A stretch of 64,000 nucleotides of DNA from Deroplatys truncata. Its lineage: Eukaryota; Arthropoda; Insecta; Mantodea; Mantidae. The stretch covers positions 111,457,692 to 111,521,691 of the forward strand of contig CM060978.1 in assembly GCA_030765065.1 (NCBI GenBank). The letters are read 5' to 3'. The notes under the pieces are model-generated. The model saw only the letters and a program-made list of their open reading frames with translations, was not told the DNA's origin and searched no databases. Below are positions 18,851-30,933 of the stretch, piece after piece (position 1 is the stretch's first letter; the number at the start of each line of letters is the position of its first letter). Position numbers and translations under genes: made by a program.

Positions 18851-21800
18851 CCAGTGAACACCAGGTAAGCAGGAAGGATGTCTTTGAACACCAACATTAG
18901 AGTACTACTGCGGTTAGTGTTTATGTTTATGTTTCTGGCTACTATGTAACAGAGCCTGAGTTCATAAGCTATGACATACCTCCTTAGGTCTTATCGTATT
19001 TTAAGGAAGACTTGAGTGTTTCCTCCCTGTGGGGAACAGTCTTTTGCTGCGCCAGTGTGTAGCAGATAACAATGTAACATTCCGTATTAGAGACGCCTGA
19101 ATAATGTAATGTTCAAAAGAATGGTATCCCTATGTCACTAAAACCGGATAATGCTACATCACCCGCTGGTGACCTCCCAAGCACGTCTTTGTGTTATCTC
19201 TGGAACATTTGAATTCTTATATATCAAGTAACAATGCGCGGCCTCAGCTTCTCCAGCTGGACCATTGACTTCGTCTGACTACATAGCTCTCCTGGCTAAT
19301 ATACGATATCTGTCTCCTCCCTAAAGCTAAAGACTAGGATATGGAGCAAAGAGTAAGTTTGAAATGAAAGCTAACATCCCTAAACGGCTAATGACGCAGA
19401 CAGGAATGGATACGAAAACAGAAAGTAATACATGTTAATAAATAATAAACTAGGCCGCAAAACACATACAGTGTCTCCAGAAAGTATTCATTTCCAACTT
19501 AAAACACTTTAGAAACCAAATTAACAGAGAGAAAATTCTGGCTTTTAATACGCAGGAATAAAAAACAATATTATAATTTATATATTTTGGAATTTTTCTA
19601 TATTTCTTATTAGTTTCATTTCTTTTAGAAATTGCATCGATTTGGAATATGTGTTGCTTACAAAACTATTTTCTATGCATTTAGAAGAGCAATACCATGT
19701 TATATAATAACTAACAATGTCAACGATATTATTTAAATTGACAGAGAAATACATTTGTGAAGTTATAAAAGCTGAGCCTTGATTAGAAAATTCAATAAAA
19801 AACATTGATAATTCCTGTTTCGACATGTTATCTCCCCGTCAGGTCTAAACCCATTTTAAATCAAAAGATTTACCCCATTAATGTGCGGGTAAAACAACTT
19901 TACAAGCACCACACACGAAAAAGTTGAAAAATAGGTGCAACTTAAAAAATATTTAAAATCACGTTAGAACTGCCGCTGCACACAAACTATAACATAATTT
20001 CTCGTTTCTATACAATAAAAGTTTGAATTTAAATGCTAGAATTTTTTTTAAGTCAAGGCGAATCATTTCTGGAGTCACTCTACACCCATTTAAGAAGAAT
20101 AAAAGATCTAAGGAGAGTAAGAAACATATTATATATGACATTCTAATTAATTTCAGTGGAGACGAAATTACAATGGAGCTCACAGAAAAATTACAAAACA
20201 TCTCATTTTGAATTGAGTATTTAATAAATGGCTGCATACATGATGTTTATTTGTGGAATTAGGATTTACATATATTATCATAACATGAAGAATGGAAGTT
20301 GTCTATTTTTATAATTACTCAGTATATTATTGAGGTAGCGTAATAATGATCGACATGGCACGAAATTTCTACAAGCTAGAGTAACATGATCGCTTATCCC
20401 ATTTGCACATCTGGAGTGAGGAACCTGATTTTGTTTGCCTCGTGTTCTCTTGTAAGAGAGAAGAAAGTCAGAAACACAACATGGTTTATTATTTAAGTTA
20501 AGAAGATTGTTATTTAAAATCAAAGATATTGAATATATTATACCAGCTTATGCAACCTTATTACCAGTAGCGTCGCGTTAATGTAGATATTTTGTGTAGA
20601 TATTTTCTATCAGGACAGCTACATCTACTTGTATTGCTGCTGACGAATATCCTCAATTAAGGTGTCATATTTTCATAGTTTCATTGCTGGTCTGAGAGAG
20701 GTTTCAGACAACTAATGACCAATCCTGCTTCTTCCTAACATATATAGCAGATCAGCATTTAAATACGACCTTCTCTTCCGGTGTGCTTTAGCTTCAAAAT
20801 CTTTTACTGACTCTCTATGTAGCAACGACAAAGCATTTCTTGAGACTACGACCTCTATTTTACAATTTGTATTTTAGGTACCTATTAATTACTTGCCAAT
20901 TTACATCTTTTTGAAAAGGATCTAGGATGGGTCTAGGTATTTTAGGTTTTAAACATTTTAATTATTGTTAAAAAAAACCGAACGGAGTCAGAAGTTCTAC
21001 TTTCAGCATTAAACTCACCAGAATATTACATAATTAACACACACCGTCACAATTTACAGACACGCTAACAAATCTACAATAAACATCGACACTCAGAAGC
21101 AAGATAACACTATGTCAGTGGCCGATATACACGCACCGTTCTGGCATGGAGATGAAGACATGTCTACCCTGGCCAGTCAAGGATTGGCATAGACAGCATA
21201 CGCAGCAGTATTCTGAGCGCTACTGAGGTGTCTATTCAAGAGATGCTAGAAGCCAGCTGAGGAAGAAAAGTGAAGGTAGCAATACAACCATATATTATTT
21301 TACCGCTTTGCTTTATCAAAAGCAGAGTAGAAACTTAAGGAATCCGAAAACGATAGCTTTGTGCTGCAAGAACAAGTATACGTTTTTCAATATATAACAA
21401 TCATACATAAATTATGCACTATAAAAGAGACTGATTATATTTAAATGTGAGGAAGTGTAACAACCAAAATCAACTAAAACAATATTAGTTTCCATATTTG
21501 GGGTAGACACCATCAACCCTGTCTCTCCCGCCTCTTAACCTTGTATTTGAAGCAAGATGTTCGTTTTATTTACGGAGTAAGATACAAACTCTGAATGGAT
21601 CATTTATATTGTTACCGTCAATGTTCGCAAATATTGCACGAACCTCACAGAGAGAAAAGCGGACAGAATGCAATGCAGTACTCAGAGGAGATGAGTAATT
21701 ATTTTCAAACCATCCAAGGAAGGTGATGTTCCCTAGCAGGTGAGTTTGACTGCAATCATGTTGCCATCGTACGCCAGAGCCTAAAACACAGGTAACAAAA

Positions 21801-21967
21801 AAGCTGTAATAGGCAACATTTCTGTTTTATACCAATGTGATATCTAAATAACGTTTAGAAGTTTGTATTTTAATACGAAGCATATAAGCATCTAAACATC
21901 CTAGATTTTCATTCAAAGAAAAAGTTAAATCATCTTCCTTCGATCCTCTCCACAACCGTCAAAACAT
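18851..21967. other. Intergenic sequence, no gene supported
   Basis: AT-rich, with only short open frames lacking domains. At 19469 a CAGTGTCTCCAGAAAGTATTC word preceded by TA resembles the end of a Tc1-type transposon, but no opposite end was found. Otherwise nothing recognisable. Confidence 0.5.
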
Positions 21968-22860
21968 AACAAAAAAAATCTGATGTGTTACACTCACATG
22001 ACTTTCTCTACTCTTGTACACACTATTTTTACAAACGCCTATTCTCCATATGCTTCATGTTAATCGAGATATCGAGATGTCAATCTTATTGGTAATTTTC
22101 TTGTAGATGCAAGGGAAATATGGTAGGTTTTAAGCGATAGTCAAATATTTTAACGCTGGTTGCTATGTGGCGCATTCCATTCTCTTTGCATGTCCAGGAC
22201 ATAAAAAAAATGAATAACGAATTTGAGAAAAAGTATAAGTATTGGAAAATTTAAGGAAATAACAAGCAATATCTCGAAAACGGTTCACTCAACAAAAGAA
22301 ATGTATATGACATAAGTTGTGTATTTTAACGCGATCTACATTTTTTGTGTAGTAAAATTTTGTCTATCTCTTATGGTTTACCAGTTATACAAAAGTCGTT
22401 CACAATGAAGAATACGTTTGGAGACATTCCCAGAAAATTTGAGATATACATTTCATTTCTCATGACATTATCTTAAACATATGATATTTTCATCAAAATC
22501 GTTAGAGCCATTTTTGAGAAAATTAAAATTTTCGAAAAATCTTCCATGTAAAGGGTAGTCTGGAGTGAGAGGATTTTCTTGAAAACCTTCGTGTCGCATC
22601 TCTGGAATATACTGAACCTAAATACCAAGTTTGGTGCTTATCCGACTGTTCGTTTTTGAGTTATGCTGTTCACAGACACACAGACAGACAGACAGACACA
22701 CAGACACACAGACAGACACACACACGGACATGTTTCCAAAAATGCTTTTTTTGGATTCAGGAGGTCTCAAAACATGTATTTCCGGTGAAATCTCGGTATC
22801 GAATTTTTGGGTGGAATGCAATACTTCCCCTACTTACTATACGTAGTAGGGAAAGTAAAA
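21968..22860 (-). repeat. Dispersed repeat X (subtype A), left arm of inverted pair
   Basis: This is a copy of an interspersed ~850-880 bp repeat seen at least five more times in the window. In its own orientation it runs from TACTTTCTCTACTACGTATA to GAGTAGAGAAAGTCATGTGAG..TGTAACACATCAGA plus a T run. It contains an internal CA/CAGA microsatellite (22676-22730) and no coding capacity. Inverted ACTTTCTCTAC/GTAGAGAAAGT words lie near its two ends. The family is not recognised. It is the mirror image of 23045-23920. Confidence 0.85.
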
Positions 22861-23044
22861 AAACACGAAATGTATTTAAGTAACAAATATTAAAATATTA
22901 GATTTTAGTTATATCGGAAGCTTCTCTAAATGCTTGTATAGTAGTTTATATTCCCAAATATTCAGACAAATATTTTTACAGGCATAATATGAGAAACTAA
23001 GGTCTATATCGCAGGGTTAAAATATATCATTCTGCACCTTAATG

Positions 23045-23920
23045 ATTTTTACTTTCTCTACTACGTATAGTAAGTAGGGGAAGTATTGCATTCCACCCAA
23101 AAATTCGATACCGAGATTTCACCGGAAATATATGTTTTGAGACCCACTGAATCCAAAAAAAGCATTTTTGGAAACATGTCCGTGTGTGTGTCTGTGTGTG
23201 TGTGTGTGTCTGTGAACAGCATAACTCAAAAACGAACAGTCGGATAAACACTAAACTTGGTATTTAGGTTCAGTATCTTCCAGAGATGCGACACGAAGGT
23301 TTTCAAGAAAATCCCCCCACCCCAGACTACCCTTTACATGGAACATTTTTCGAAAATTTTAATTTTCTCAAAAATGGCTCTAACGATTTTGATGAAAATA
23401 TCATATGTTTAAGATAATGTCATGAGAAATGAAATGTATATCTCGAATTTTCTGGGAATGTCTCCAAAAGTATTCTTCATTGTGAACGCCTTTTGCATAA
23501 CTGGTAAACCGTAAGAGATAGACAGAATTTTACTACACAAAAAATGTAGATCGCGTTAAAATACACAACTTATGTCATATACATTTCTTTTGTTGAGTGA
23601 ACCGTTTTCGAGATATTGCTTGTTATTTCCTTAAATATTTCAATACTTATACTTTTTCTCAAATTCGTTATTCATTTTTTTATGTCCTGGACATGCAAAG
23701 AGAATGAAATGCGCCACATAGCAACCAGCGTTAAAATATTTGACTATCGCTTATAACCTACCGTATTCCCCTTGCATCTACAAGAAAATTACCAATAAGA
23801 TTGACATCTCGATATCTCGATTAACATGAAGCATATGGAGAATAAGCATTTGTAAAAATAGATTGTACAAGAGTAGAGAAAGTCATGTGAGTGTAACACA
23901 TCAGATTTTTTGTAATGTTA
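23045..23920 (+). repeat. Dispersed repeat X (subtype A), right arm of inverted pair
   Basis: A nearly identical, opposite-orientation copy of 21968-22860, separated from it by ~184 bp of unrelated AT-rich sequence. Together they form a ~1.9 kb imperfect palindrome able to fold into a long hairpin as RNA or single-stranded DNA. The arms share the internal GT/GTCT microsatellite and small details, suggesting inverted duplication rather than two independent insertions. Confidence 0.85.
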
Positions 23921-24720
23921 CGATATAACGTATGCAATTGCGTTCTTTTCCACCACTTTCATTTTTACTTTCTCTACTATGTATAGAGAAGTGGGGGACG
24001 TACTGTATTCTACCCAAAATTTCGATGTCGAGATTTCACAGGAAATACATGTTTTGAGGCCCCCTAACCCCAAAATAGCATTTTTAGAAGTAGTTCCGTG
24101 TGTGTCTGTGGACAGCATAACTCAAAAACAATTTCGGATAAATACAAAAGTTGGTATTTAAGTTCAGTACCTTTAAAGGATGGACACGAAAGTTTTCGAG
24201 AAAGCCCCCACCCTAAAGTGCCCTTCACATACATTTTTCGATTTTTTTATTTTATGAAAAATGCCATATACCATATATGAAATATATTTACATGAAAAAT
24301 AAAATTTATGTTCTTATTTCTGAGAATAGATTTGAAATCCCCTTCATTTGGAAGGAAATTTGTATAATCTTGCATAACTGGTAAACATAAACCCCTACAT
24401 AAAAAATGTAAGTTTGAAGCACAAAATTATTTCAAATAACCTTTTTGTGGCATCAGCCATATCCGAGATATCGTTATTAGTAGTTCGAATTGTTCAACAG
24501 TAATGTTTTTATTCCTGTCGATATTCAGCTGTTTCTCGCGATGTCAGGAAAAGAGACTAGAATTTTAAGGCTAGCATATAGCGTCTAGTTCTAAAACAAT
24601 TGACTAACATTATTCCCTTTTATCTACAGTGCGGTCGTTTTATGTGAGAACGGATCGCGCGTATGCCTGTTCCGCACACTATTACACGCTTCACGAGCGA
24701 TAGTAACATGCACTATAACC

Positions 24721-24857
24721 AGTACAATCCTTGTTATAAGTGGTGATAGAATTGACGTGAAAGCATTCCTGGCATCTTCGGATGAAATTTTCATTCACAC
24801 GCATAAGTTCTTGCGTAATGTTCATAATTTCTGTTTTTATTTCGTCTATGGTGTGGG
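24721..24857 (-). pseudogene. Transposase C-terminal remnant (mariner-like)
   Basis: The minus frame reads HTIDEIKTEIMNITQELM, then NFIRRCQECFHVN, the typical C-terminal end of insect mariner-family transposases. Across the retrotransposon insertion the frame continues at 26725 upward with KVYMNNPHTIDE-type residues, the expected preceding motif. The catalytic core is absent, so the copy is dead. Confidence 0.6.
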
Positions 24858-26712
24858 AAGATAACCATGAATCTATGTGGGGAGACGCTGGATGTGTCCA
24901 CGGAGAGGGGCTGCCCGCAGGGGGGTGTTTTATCACCCCTGCTATGGAACCTTGTAGTGGACACACTTCTTTGCGCACTCAATAGTGATGGTTACTTCAC
25001 AGTAGGTTTTGCAGATGATATTGCAATAATCATAAGAGGTAAATTTCCTCACACAGTTTCTCAAGTGCTACAAATGGCGCTTGAGAAAGTGGAAGCTTGG
25101 TGCAAGATGAATAATCTAACTGTTAATCCAAGCAAAACAGTAGTGGTACCCTTCACCAGGAGAAGGGGGCCTGATTTAACCAGACTCTCTCTCTCTTTGG
25201 TGAGGTAGTGCCCTATTCAACACAAGTTAAATATCTTGGGCTTGTTTTAGACAAGAAATTAACTTGGAAACATCATATGGAATTATGTATTACCAAAGCC
25301 TACAGAGCCTTTTGGACATGTAGAGGTATGCTTGGCAAGACATGGGGTCTGAAACCTAGCATAGTGTATTGGATATACACTGCTATGGTGAGACCTATAT
25401 TCTCTTATGCCGCACTGATGTGGTGGCCTAGAGTTAATTTAAAGGTGTACAGAAATGAACTCTGTAAATTACAGAGGACCTTCTGCATTTCAATTATGGG
25501 AGCCTTCAAAACTACTCCAACTGCGGCTATGGAGATGCTGATTGGGCTCACACCTCTCCACTTATGGATGAAGGCAGAAGCCATGATCGCGTATCACCGT
25601 ATTTGTCGCCAAACCAAAGTGTCTAACACTGGACATATTAATCATCTCAAGCTTCCTTGGGATAAGAATGTTCAACAGATACTCAACATGGGGACTGACA
25701 TTCTTGAAACAAGATTTAAGTTTGATTTGAAATTTACGGTATCCTATCCACAGCGGAGTGAATGGGAAAGACTGGTAAAACCTCATAATAACAAAGGCCC
25801 AATCTGGTATACTGATGGTTCTAGAACCAAATCGGGAACGGGTGCTGGGCTTTACGGTAATGGTACCAAGATTTCTTATAGTCTTGGTACCTTAGCTACA
25901 GTTTTCCAGGCTGAGGTTTATGCAATCCTAGCCCGTGTCATGGAAATCATTAAAAGGAGATATAAGAATAGAAGTGTTCTTATCCTCTCAGACAGTCAAG
26001 CTGCTCTTAAAGCACTTGAATCGCCATCAATAAAATCAAAGCTCGTCTCAGAATGCCGGGAATCCTTAATGGCACTGGCCGAACACAATAAGGTTCAACT
26101 TATGTGGGTGCCAGGACATATAGGTATACCAGGCAATGAGAAAGCAGATGAAGCAGCCAAGATTGGCAGTGAAATCCCATTTTTTGGTCCGGAGCCTGTA
26201 CTGGGACTGTCCTACAGACCAGTGAAACAGGCTATTAAGTGCTGGGCTCAAGCAGAACACAAGAACTACTGGAACTCCATTGAGGGTTGCAGACATTCCA
26301 AGTTGTTCATTACAGACCTGGATAACAGCCGGGCAAAATACTTGCGCGGTCTTAGTAGAAGAAGACTTGCATGGGCAACAGGATTCATTACAGGACACTG
26401 TGCCCTAAAGTTTAATCTATACAGAATGGGATTGTTTAACAACCCTATCTGTAGTAGATGTCTAGAAGGAGATGAGACTGTTACTCATCTACTATGTGAT
26501 TGCCCTGCTCTTGCGAGTCAAAGAGCAAGTATTTTTGGCAGTCACTTTCCAAAGATAGATGAACTATCGAAAGCCTCAGTTAGCAGTCTGGTTAAGTTCA
26601 TATCGACCAACAGACTACTTAACTGATGAAAGGGGGGATGCGCAATAGATCTTAAGGTCGCAGTGCTTGGGCATAAAACCCACCCCTTCTCAAACTAGAA
26701 CTAGAACTAGAA
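24858..26712 (+). mobile_element. 5'-truncated non-LTR retrotransposon with 12-bp TSD
   Basis: The insert carries the end of a reverse transcriptase, an RNase H domain and a 3' tail of three ACTAGA-type repeats (26693-26712). The 12 bases CTATGGTGTGGG occur on both sides (24846-24857 and 26713-26724), a target-site duplication that also restores the interrupted transposase frame. Truncation at the 5' end is typical of target-primed reverse transcription. The RT plus RNase H layout fits the I/R1/LOA/Jockey group; clade not resolved. Confidence 0.9.
24867..26626 (+). pseudogene. Reverse transcriptase / RNase H polyprotein fragment
   Basis: The first frame (24867-25208) holds RT motifs CPQGGVLSPLLWNL and the catalytic FADDIAI, followed by NPSKT. 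It is broken near 25190-25208 beside a CTCTCTCT run. The next frame (25208-26626) continues with VKYLGLVLDKKLTW and thumb residues, then RNase H with DGSRT, QAEVYAIL, LSDSQAALKAL and GNEKADEAAK. The C-terminus has a zinc-knuckle-like CSRC....THLLCDC. The N-terminal RT, endonuclease and ORF1 are missing. One frameshift plus truncation make it non-functional. Confidence 0.92.
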
Positions 26713-27400
26713 CTATGGTGTGGGGATTGTTCATATAAACTTTGGTGTTCCCCACAAATAGATACATCTATTTCGTCAATTTATTCCTCCGTTAGAACAT
26801 CTCGTTTCGCTTCCTAGATTTATTGTTTAGCGATCCCTTGTCCTAAACTTATTAACCAGACGCCTAACACTTTTTCCATCTCGAACTGGGCTACCAAAAT
26901 ATCAAGAAATTTCTCCTGAAGTTGTCTATACGCCTGTCTACATGATTATCGTACATAAAAAATTCGTTGTTCAAGCTTGAACAAGCAGGCATTGCAGTGG
27001 ACTAACATTAGTACATTAACGTCCTTAAGCAAGTCACACGCAACACAGATGTCTTCAATAAAATTTCACCTTTGAGATGCACAACTCTTTACAGCACGAA
27101 CACAAAGTAGCGACTGAGGCACAGGTGATAAAGATAACCTTGAACATGTTATGCGCCACCAGTTGCACATCGGAAAACTACCGCGGTCGCTGCAGTATAG
27201 CATGCTACGCCTATAGGCGGCCTGTGGTCTCACCTTAAAACGACCGCACTGTATAACGATATGTTTAATGCAGCTATTTCTGGAAAGCTTACCTCGACTA
27301 AAATGAAGTATATAGGAAAATAAAATGTCGTAGGTATAATTTGTATACTCACTAATAAGCGATAGAGGCTAGAGAAAGTCATGTGAATGTAACACACATT

Positions 27401-27748
27401 TTGATCTGTTTATTGTATACTAGTTTATCCCTTATATCCTGAAAATTACTGTTCATTGAAACACTATTATCCTGCTCACAATTAATTGACATAAATGTTT
27501 TGCATTACATTTAGTTTCCAGTAGGTCTTCTGTTTAGTTCTACCTGTTGAACAAGCCTAGCAACTCTGCTACTGGGATATGGAAAGACATTTAAGTAAAT
27601 AATTTGATGAACTGGTGATGCAATGATTTTCAAGTTGATGTCAAACACACTCATACAGTATGTAACCAGTTCGGGAAACAACTTGGGTACATAATACTAG
27701 TCGTATGCTACTTTGCGAAGACGATGTATCATATAAAAAATATGTGAG
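27401..27748. other. Unique sequence left of element 2
   Basis: AT-rich host sequence with no reading frame or repeat recognised. It ends in the GACTCT target site. Confidence 0.6.
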
Positions 27749-27754
27749 GACTCT

Positions 27755-28199
27755 AGTAGTATACAATGAGACCTTCTGGATCAATTTATGGCTTTTTAAT
27801 TGGCTTAATTGATTTAAATTGGCTGTAATTGGTCTTTCATGTAAGCCCGACCCAAGTACATGATACCTTCTGGATCAATTTATGGCTTTTTAATTGGTTC
27901 ACATGGTTCATTTGGTCTTTCACGTAAGCCCGACCTAAAGCACATGGGGTTTCTGGATCAATTTATGGCTTTTTAATTGGTTCGCTTGGTTCAATTGGTC
28001 TTTCAGGCAAAGGGGACCTATAGTGCATGAGTCTTCTGGATCAAATTTATGGTTACTGGTGAGTTGACAGTTTGTCATTCCAGGCCACGTGGTGTCATTT
28101 ACTTGAAGCATTTAAAGGCACCCTCCTCCTCGGCTTTGGGTGAGGGAGGTAATCAAAATAATGTATGCATTTCCAGTCAGCTATGAGACATGATTCACC
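27755..28199 (+). repeat. Left terminal inverted repeat of element 2
   Basis: The outer ~230 bp are almost identical to the complement of the right end. Further in, the arms are alignable with indels to GACATGATTCACC. It is built of 75-80 bp sub-repeats, each with TTCTGGATCAATTTATGGC, TTTTTAATTGGTT, GGTCTTTCA.GTAAGCCCGACC. The innermost part carries CCACGTGG and CTCCTCCTCGGCTTTGGG. Confidence 0.95.
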
Positions 28200-29019
28200 C
28201 CTATAAAGTACACAGCGTTAATTCTAATCATATACATCAAATAAAAAAAAACAAGTTTCAATTTTTGTGGCGAACGCTCCTAACAACTGTAGATGTTTAA
28301 AAAAATCGAAAGGTTTAATTTTCACCATCCTACCGGGACTTGTTGCTTGTACGGGTCGATAACACGCTAGTGTTATCCTCTAAAATGCAACAAGAGGGTT
28401 CTGAAATGGATCGTAGAATGGTTAGTATACGGTGTTCGCTAACTAAAGCACACCTCTTTATTACAATGAGAAATTTCGCAAATTAGAATCACAAGCGATG
28501 AAAAAATATTGGAATATTTAGCTTTCAAGGTTAACAAGCGTCACTCTGTACTTAAATACCCCGATAAGAACGCTAAACCTTCTGTAAGCGGTATAGAAGA
28601 ATAAGAAATTCTGTATACCAATTTTTGGAGCACAGACTATACAGCCCCGCATGTTATTGCCTGGAGGGGGAGAACCCTCCTGGCAGTCTCCCCTTCTGTA
28701 TACAATTTAGCGGCTATTGACTCACCCTTCGCATAAGCGGGGGATCTATTCACGCTATTGATTTTTTCCGTTAGCTTACCTCTCATATATAAGACTGGTA
28801 TCTATTCTATCACGCTCTTGTAAAAGTTCGCTTTATCTACGCCAGATGCCAGAAGGTTACAGAACTAGCATTTGTATTTCATATCTGGCACTATAGATAC
28901 CAGCAGCATACGATCCGCTATTGATTTTTCATTAAAACTGCAGGAGAGTCAAACACATTAGCTAATTACAGTGTTACAAGCTGTATGTACAGTGAAATAA
29001 AAACGAATCGCATTTAAAA
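28200..29019. other. Non-coding left interior of element 2
   Basis: No gene was found. A perfect inverted repeat GATAACAC-GCTA-GTGTTATC lies at 28358-28377 and could be a protein-binding or cruciform site. The rest is AT-rich without recognisable structure. Confidence 0.5.
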
Positions 29020-29330
29020 AAAATTCTCATATGTTACACTCACATGACTTTCTCTACTCTTGTACAAACTTGAGTGGGTTGCCATGTGACGCATTCCATT
29101 CTCTTTACATGCCTAAGACATAAAAAAATGAATAACGAATTCGAGAAAAAATATAATTATTGGGGAATTTAAGGGAATAACAAGCAATATCTCGAAAATA
29201 GTTCTCAATAAAACAGGGCGGGCTCAAAACATAAATATCCGGTGAAGTCTCGTTATCGAATTTTCGGGTGGAATACCATACTTCCCTTACTTACTCTTCA
29301 TAGTAGAAAAATTTAAAATACTTAGTTATA
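29020..29330 (-). repeat. Internally deleted copy of repeat X inside element 2
   Basis: Both ends match repeat X in reverse orientation (TGTTACACTCACATGACTTTCTCTACTC at the left; the complement of TCGATA..GAGA.TTCACCGGA near the right), but the middle ~500 bp are missing. Homologous Polintons lack it, so repeat X was probably mobile after or during the life of this element. Confidence 0.75.
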
Positions 29331-29360
29331 ACAACGGGAAAGATGTCTTATATCTTTTTT

Positions 29361-29768
29361 CCCACGAGGTGTATGATTCATACAATAAACAGTAATTGAA
29401 CAATGTCTTTATTACTTCATTAACAGCACACCCAAAGGCAGCTGCAACCATCAATAAGTTCCCCTCCCCTTAAGTTACTTAAGTTCATGAAGATTTACAA
29501 TTTCCTGTCTAAGGGCAATTTATCTTAATATTTCCCACAGATGTATGATTCATACAAGGTAATTGAACAATGCCTTTATTAAATCATTAACAGTACACCC
29601 AAAGGCAGCTGCAACCATCAATAAGTTCCCTCCCTTAAGTTACTTAAGTTCATGATGATTTACAATTTCCGGTCTAAGGGCAATTTATCTTAATATTTCC
29701 CACAGATGTATGATTCATACAATAAAGAGTAATTGAACACTTCCTTTATTAATTAATTAACAGTACAC
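29361..29768 (+). repeat. Tandem ~170-bp repeat with palindromes, upstream of PolB promoter
   Basis: Two full units (about 172 and 165 bp) and a partial third share CCCAAAGGCAGCTGCAACC, AAGTTACTTAAGTTCATGA and GTCTAAGGGCAATTTATC. Each starts with the 13-bp palindrome GTATGATTCATAC (29371-29383, 29543-29555, 29708-29720). The array ends ~200 bp before the TATA box at 29972, so it may act as an enhancer or replication-related binding array. Confidence 0.8.
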
Positions 29769-29971
29769 GAGAATATATTACTTAAGACACGGCGTCAAAT
29801 ACATTTATAACTTCATCAGATGTGATTAAAGATCCTGGGGAAAAGAAACGTGAATGATTAGACAAGGATAGATATAGCCAGCTAATATTGTTTAACCAAT
29901 CAAAACACTCGATTACGGAGTGGATTCTTCTGCGCATTCTTTCTGGGAGAGGGAGAATGAACTTCAAAGTC

Positions 29972-30007
29972 TATATAAGAAGAAAGCAGGAGCGTTAAAG
30001 TTCATTC
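29972..30007 (+). promoter_or_regulatory. PolB promoter: TATA box plus initiator
   Basis: TATATAAG (29972-29979) and TCATTC (30002-30007), which fits the arthropod initiator TCAKTY, are spaced so that the initiator A lies 32 bp from the first T of the TATA box. A GTAAGT donor follows at 30096. Confidence 0.65.
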
Positions 30008-30933
30008 TTAAAGGAATAACGTCTGTGATTGTGATAGCGTGTGTTAGTGCAAAGATCTTCAAGTACTTAATTCATCCTAGATTTCAATTCGCAAGGTAAG
30101 TGCATATACTAGATTTCATACAGGAAATTCGTGTGATGTATTCTTAAAAAGTCGAGTGAAGATACTGAAAGTCAAAATCACATTTAAAAAAAAACGTGTG
30201 ATCACCTAGCTTCGTAAAGTTTGTCTTGCAATAATGTAGCAGGGTCAGTGTCTAGATGCATATTTAAACTTATATATCACTAATCAATGTCTAAACATCA
30301 CACAAAAAACTTTAAAGACAATACTGTAACAAAAAATAACAGGGCTTAAGCAAGCTAAAACATAATACATTCTATCTGAACAATCTCATACGCAAATATT
30401 CAGTTTTCAGAACGCTAAAGTACGATTGAAAAGGAATATATATGTTAAATCAACTTCCATTTCCACGTAACGGATTACGACAAAACTAGAAGAGAAAGAC
30501 AAAAGTAGACCAAAAAAGACAGTGCAAGCGCAAATAGTAGTAGTTATTTGGGGACTATAGCTACTTTCAACTGCAACTTATTTTAACTCAAGCAACCTTA
30601 AGACAGGGCTTCTATTAGCTAATTTTATAATTAATAAAACAATTAATGTTTGAAAATACTTCATTAACATACTAATTAACAAAAATTAACTTAACTCTGA
30701 ATTTTTCGTTGAAACTCTGTAATCTGCTATAAAATAGCTTGCATAATATATAAAAAATACTCTTACGACATGCAAAAAGCTTAACATACTTAAAGCTTAA
30801 CCACGAATGTCAACAACTGAAAAAAAAATTGAAAAGCGGTAATATGCCAGAAAATGGAGTATAGAATATAGGGAAATTATCCTTTTCTTCATTCATCAAG
30901 TTTACACGCCTAAATTATTATTTTCCAGTGAAG
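30004..30933 (+). other. PolB 5' UTR exon and 833-bp leader intron
   Basis: The predicted leader exon runs from the initiator A to 30095 (GCAAG|GTAAGTGC). The intron is 30096-30928 and ends TTATTTTCCAG. The coding exon starts at 30929, five bases before the ATG at 30934. The intron interior is AT-rich and holds no other gene. This is inferred from splice-site match and position, without transcript data. Confidence 0.55.

Larger units (their letters stand above)
24627..27251. mobile_element. Mariner-like DNA transposon remnant, interrupted
   Basis: The ends are inverted repeats starting CAGTGCGGTCGTTTTA (24627 rightward; complement ending 27251). They are flanked by TA on both sides (24625-24626 and 27252-27253), the TA duplication typical of Tc1/mariner. 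Excluding a nested retrotransposon, the element is ~760 bp, too short for a complete copy. A transposase remnant is readable on minus. It sits inside repeat X and itself holds a non-LTR element (24858-26712). Confidence 0.82.
23966..27400 (+). repeat. Dispersed repeat X (subtype B), split by a transposon
   Basis: The 5' part (23966-24626) begins ACTTTCTCTACTATGTATAG and resembles the copies at 53463 and 57729. The 3' part resumes at 27252 (TAACGATATG.TTAATG.AGCTATTTCTG) and ends AGAGAAAGTCATGTGAATGTAACACA near 27400. Uninterrupted copies elsewhere show these two parts adjoin, so the 2.6 kb between them is inserted. This is the outermost layer of a three-level nest. Confidence 0.8.

Noticed and set aside
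19469..19560. Tc1-like terminal repeat
   Set aside because: Only one end resembles a transposon terminus; no inverted partner or transposase was found nearby.
22618..22883. Open frames rich in Cys/Val or Thr/Asp/Arg over the CA/CAGA tract
   Set aside because: They are translations of a microsatellite inside a non-coding repeat and recur in every copy of repeat X.
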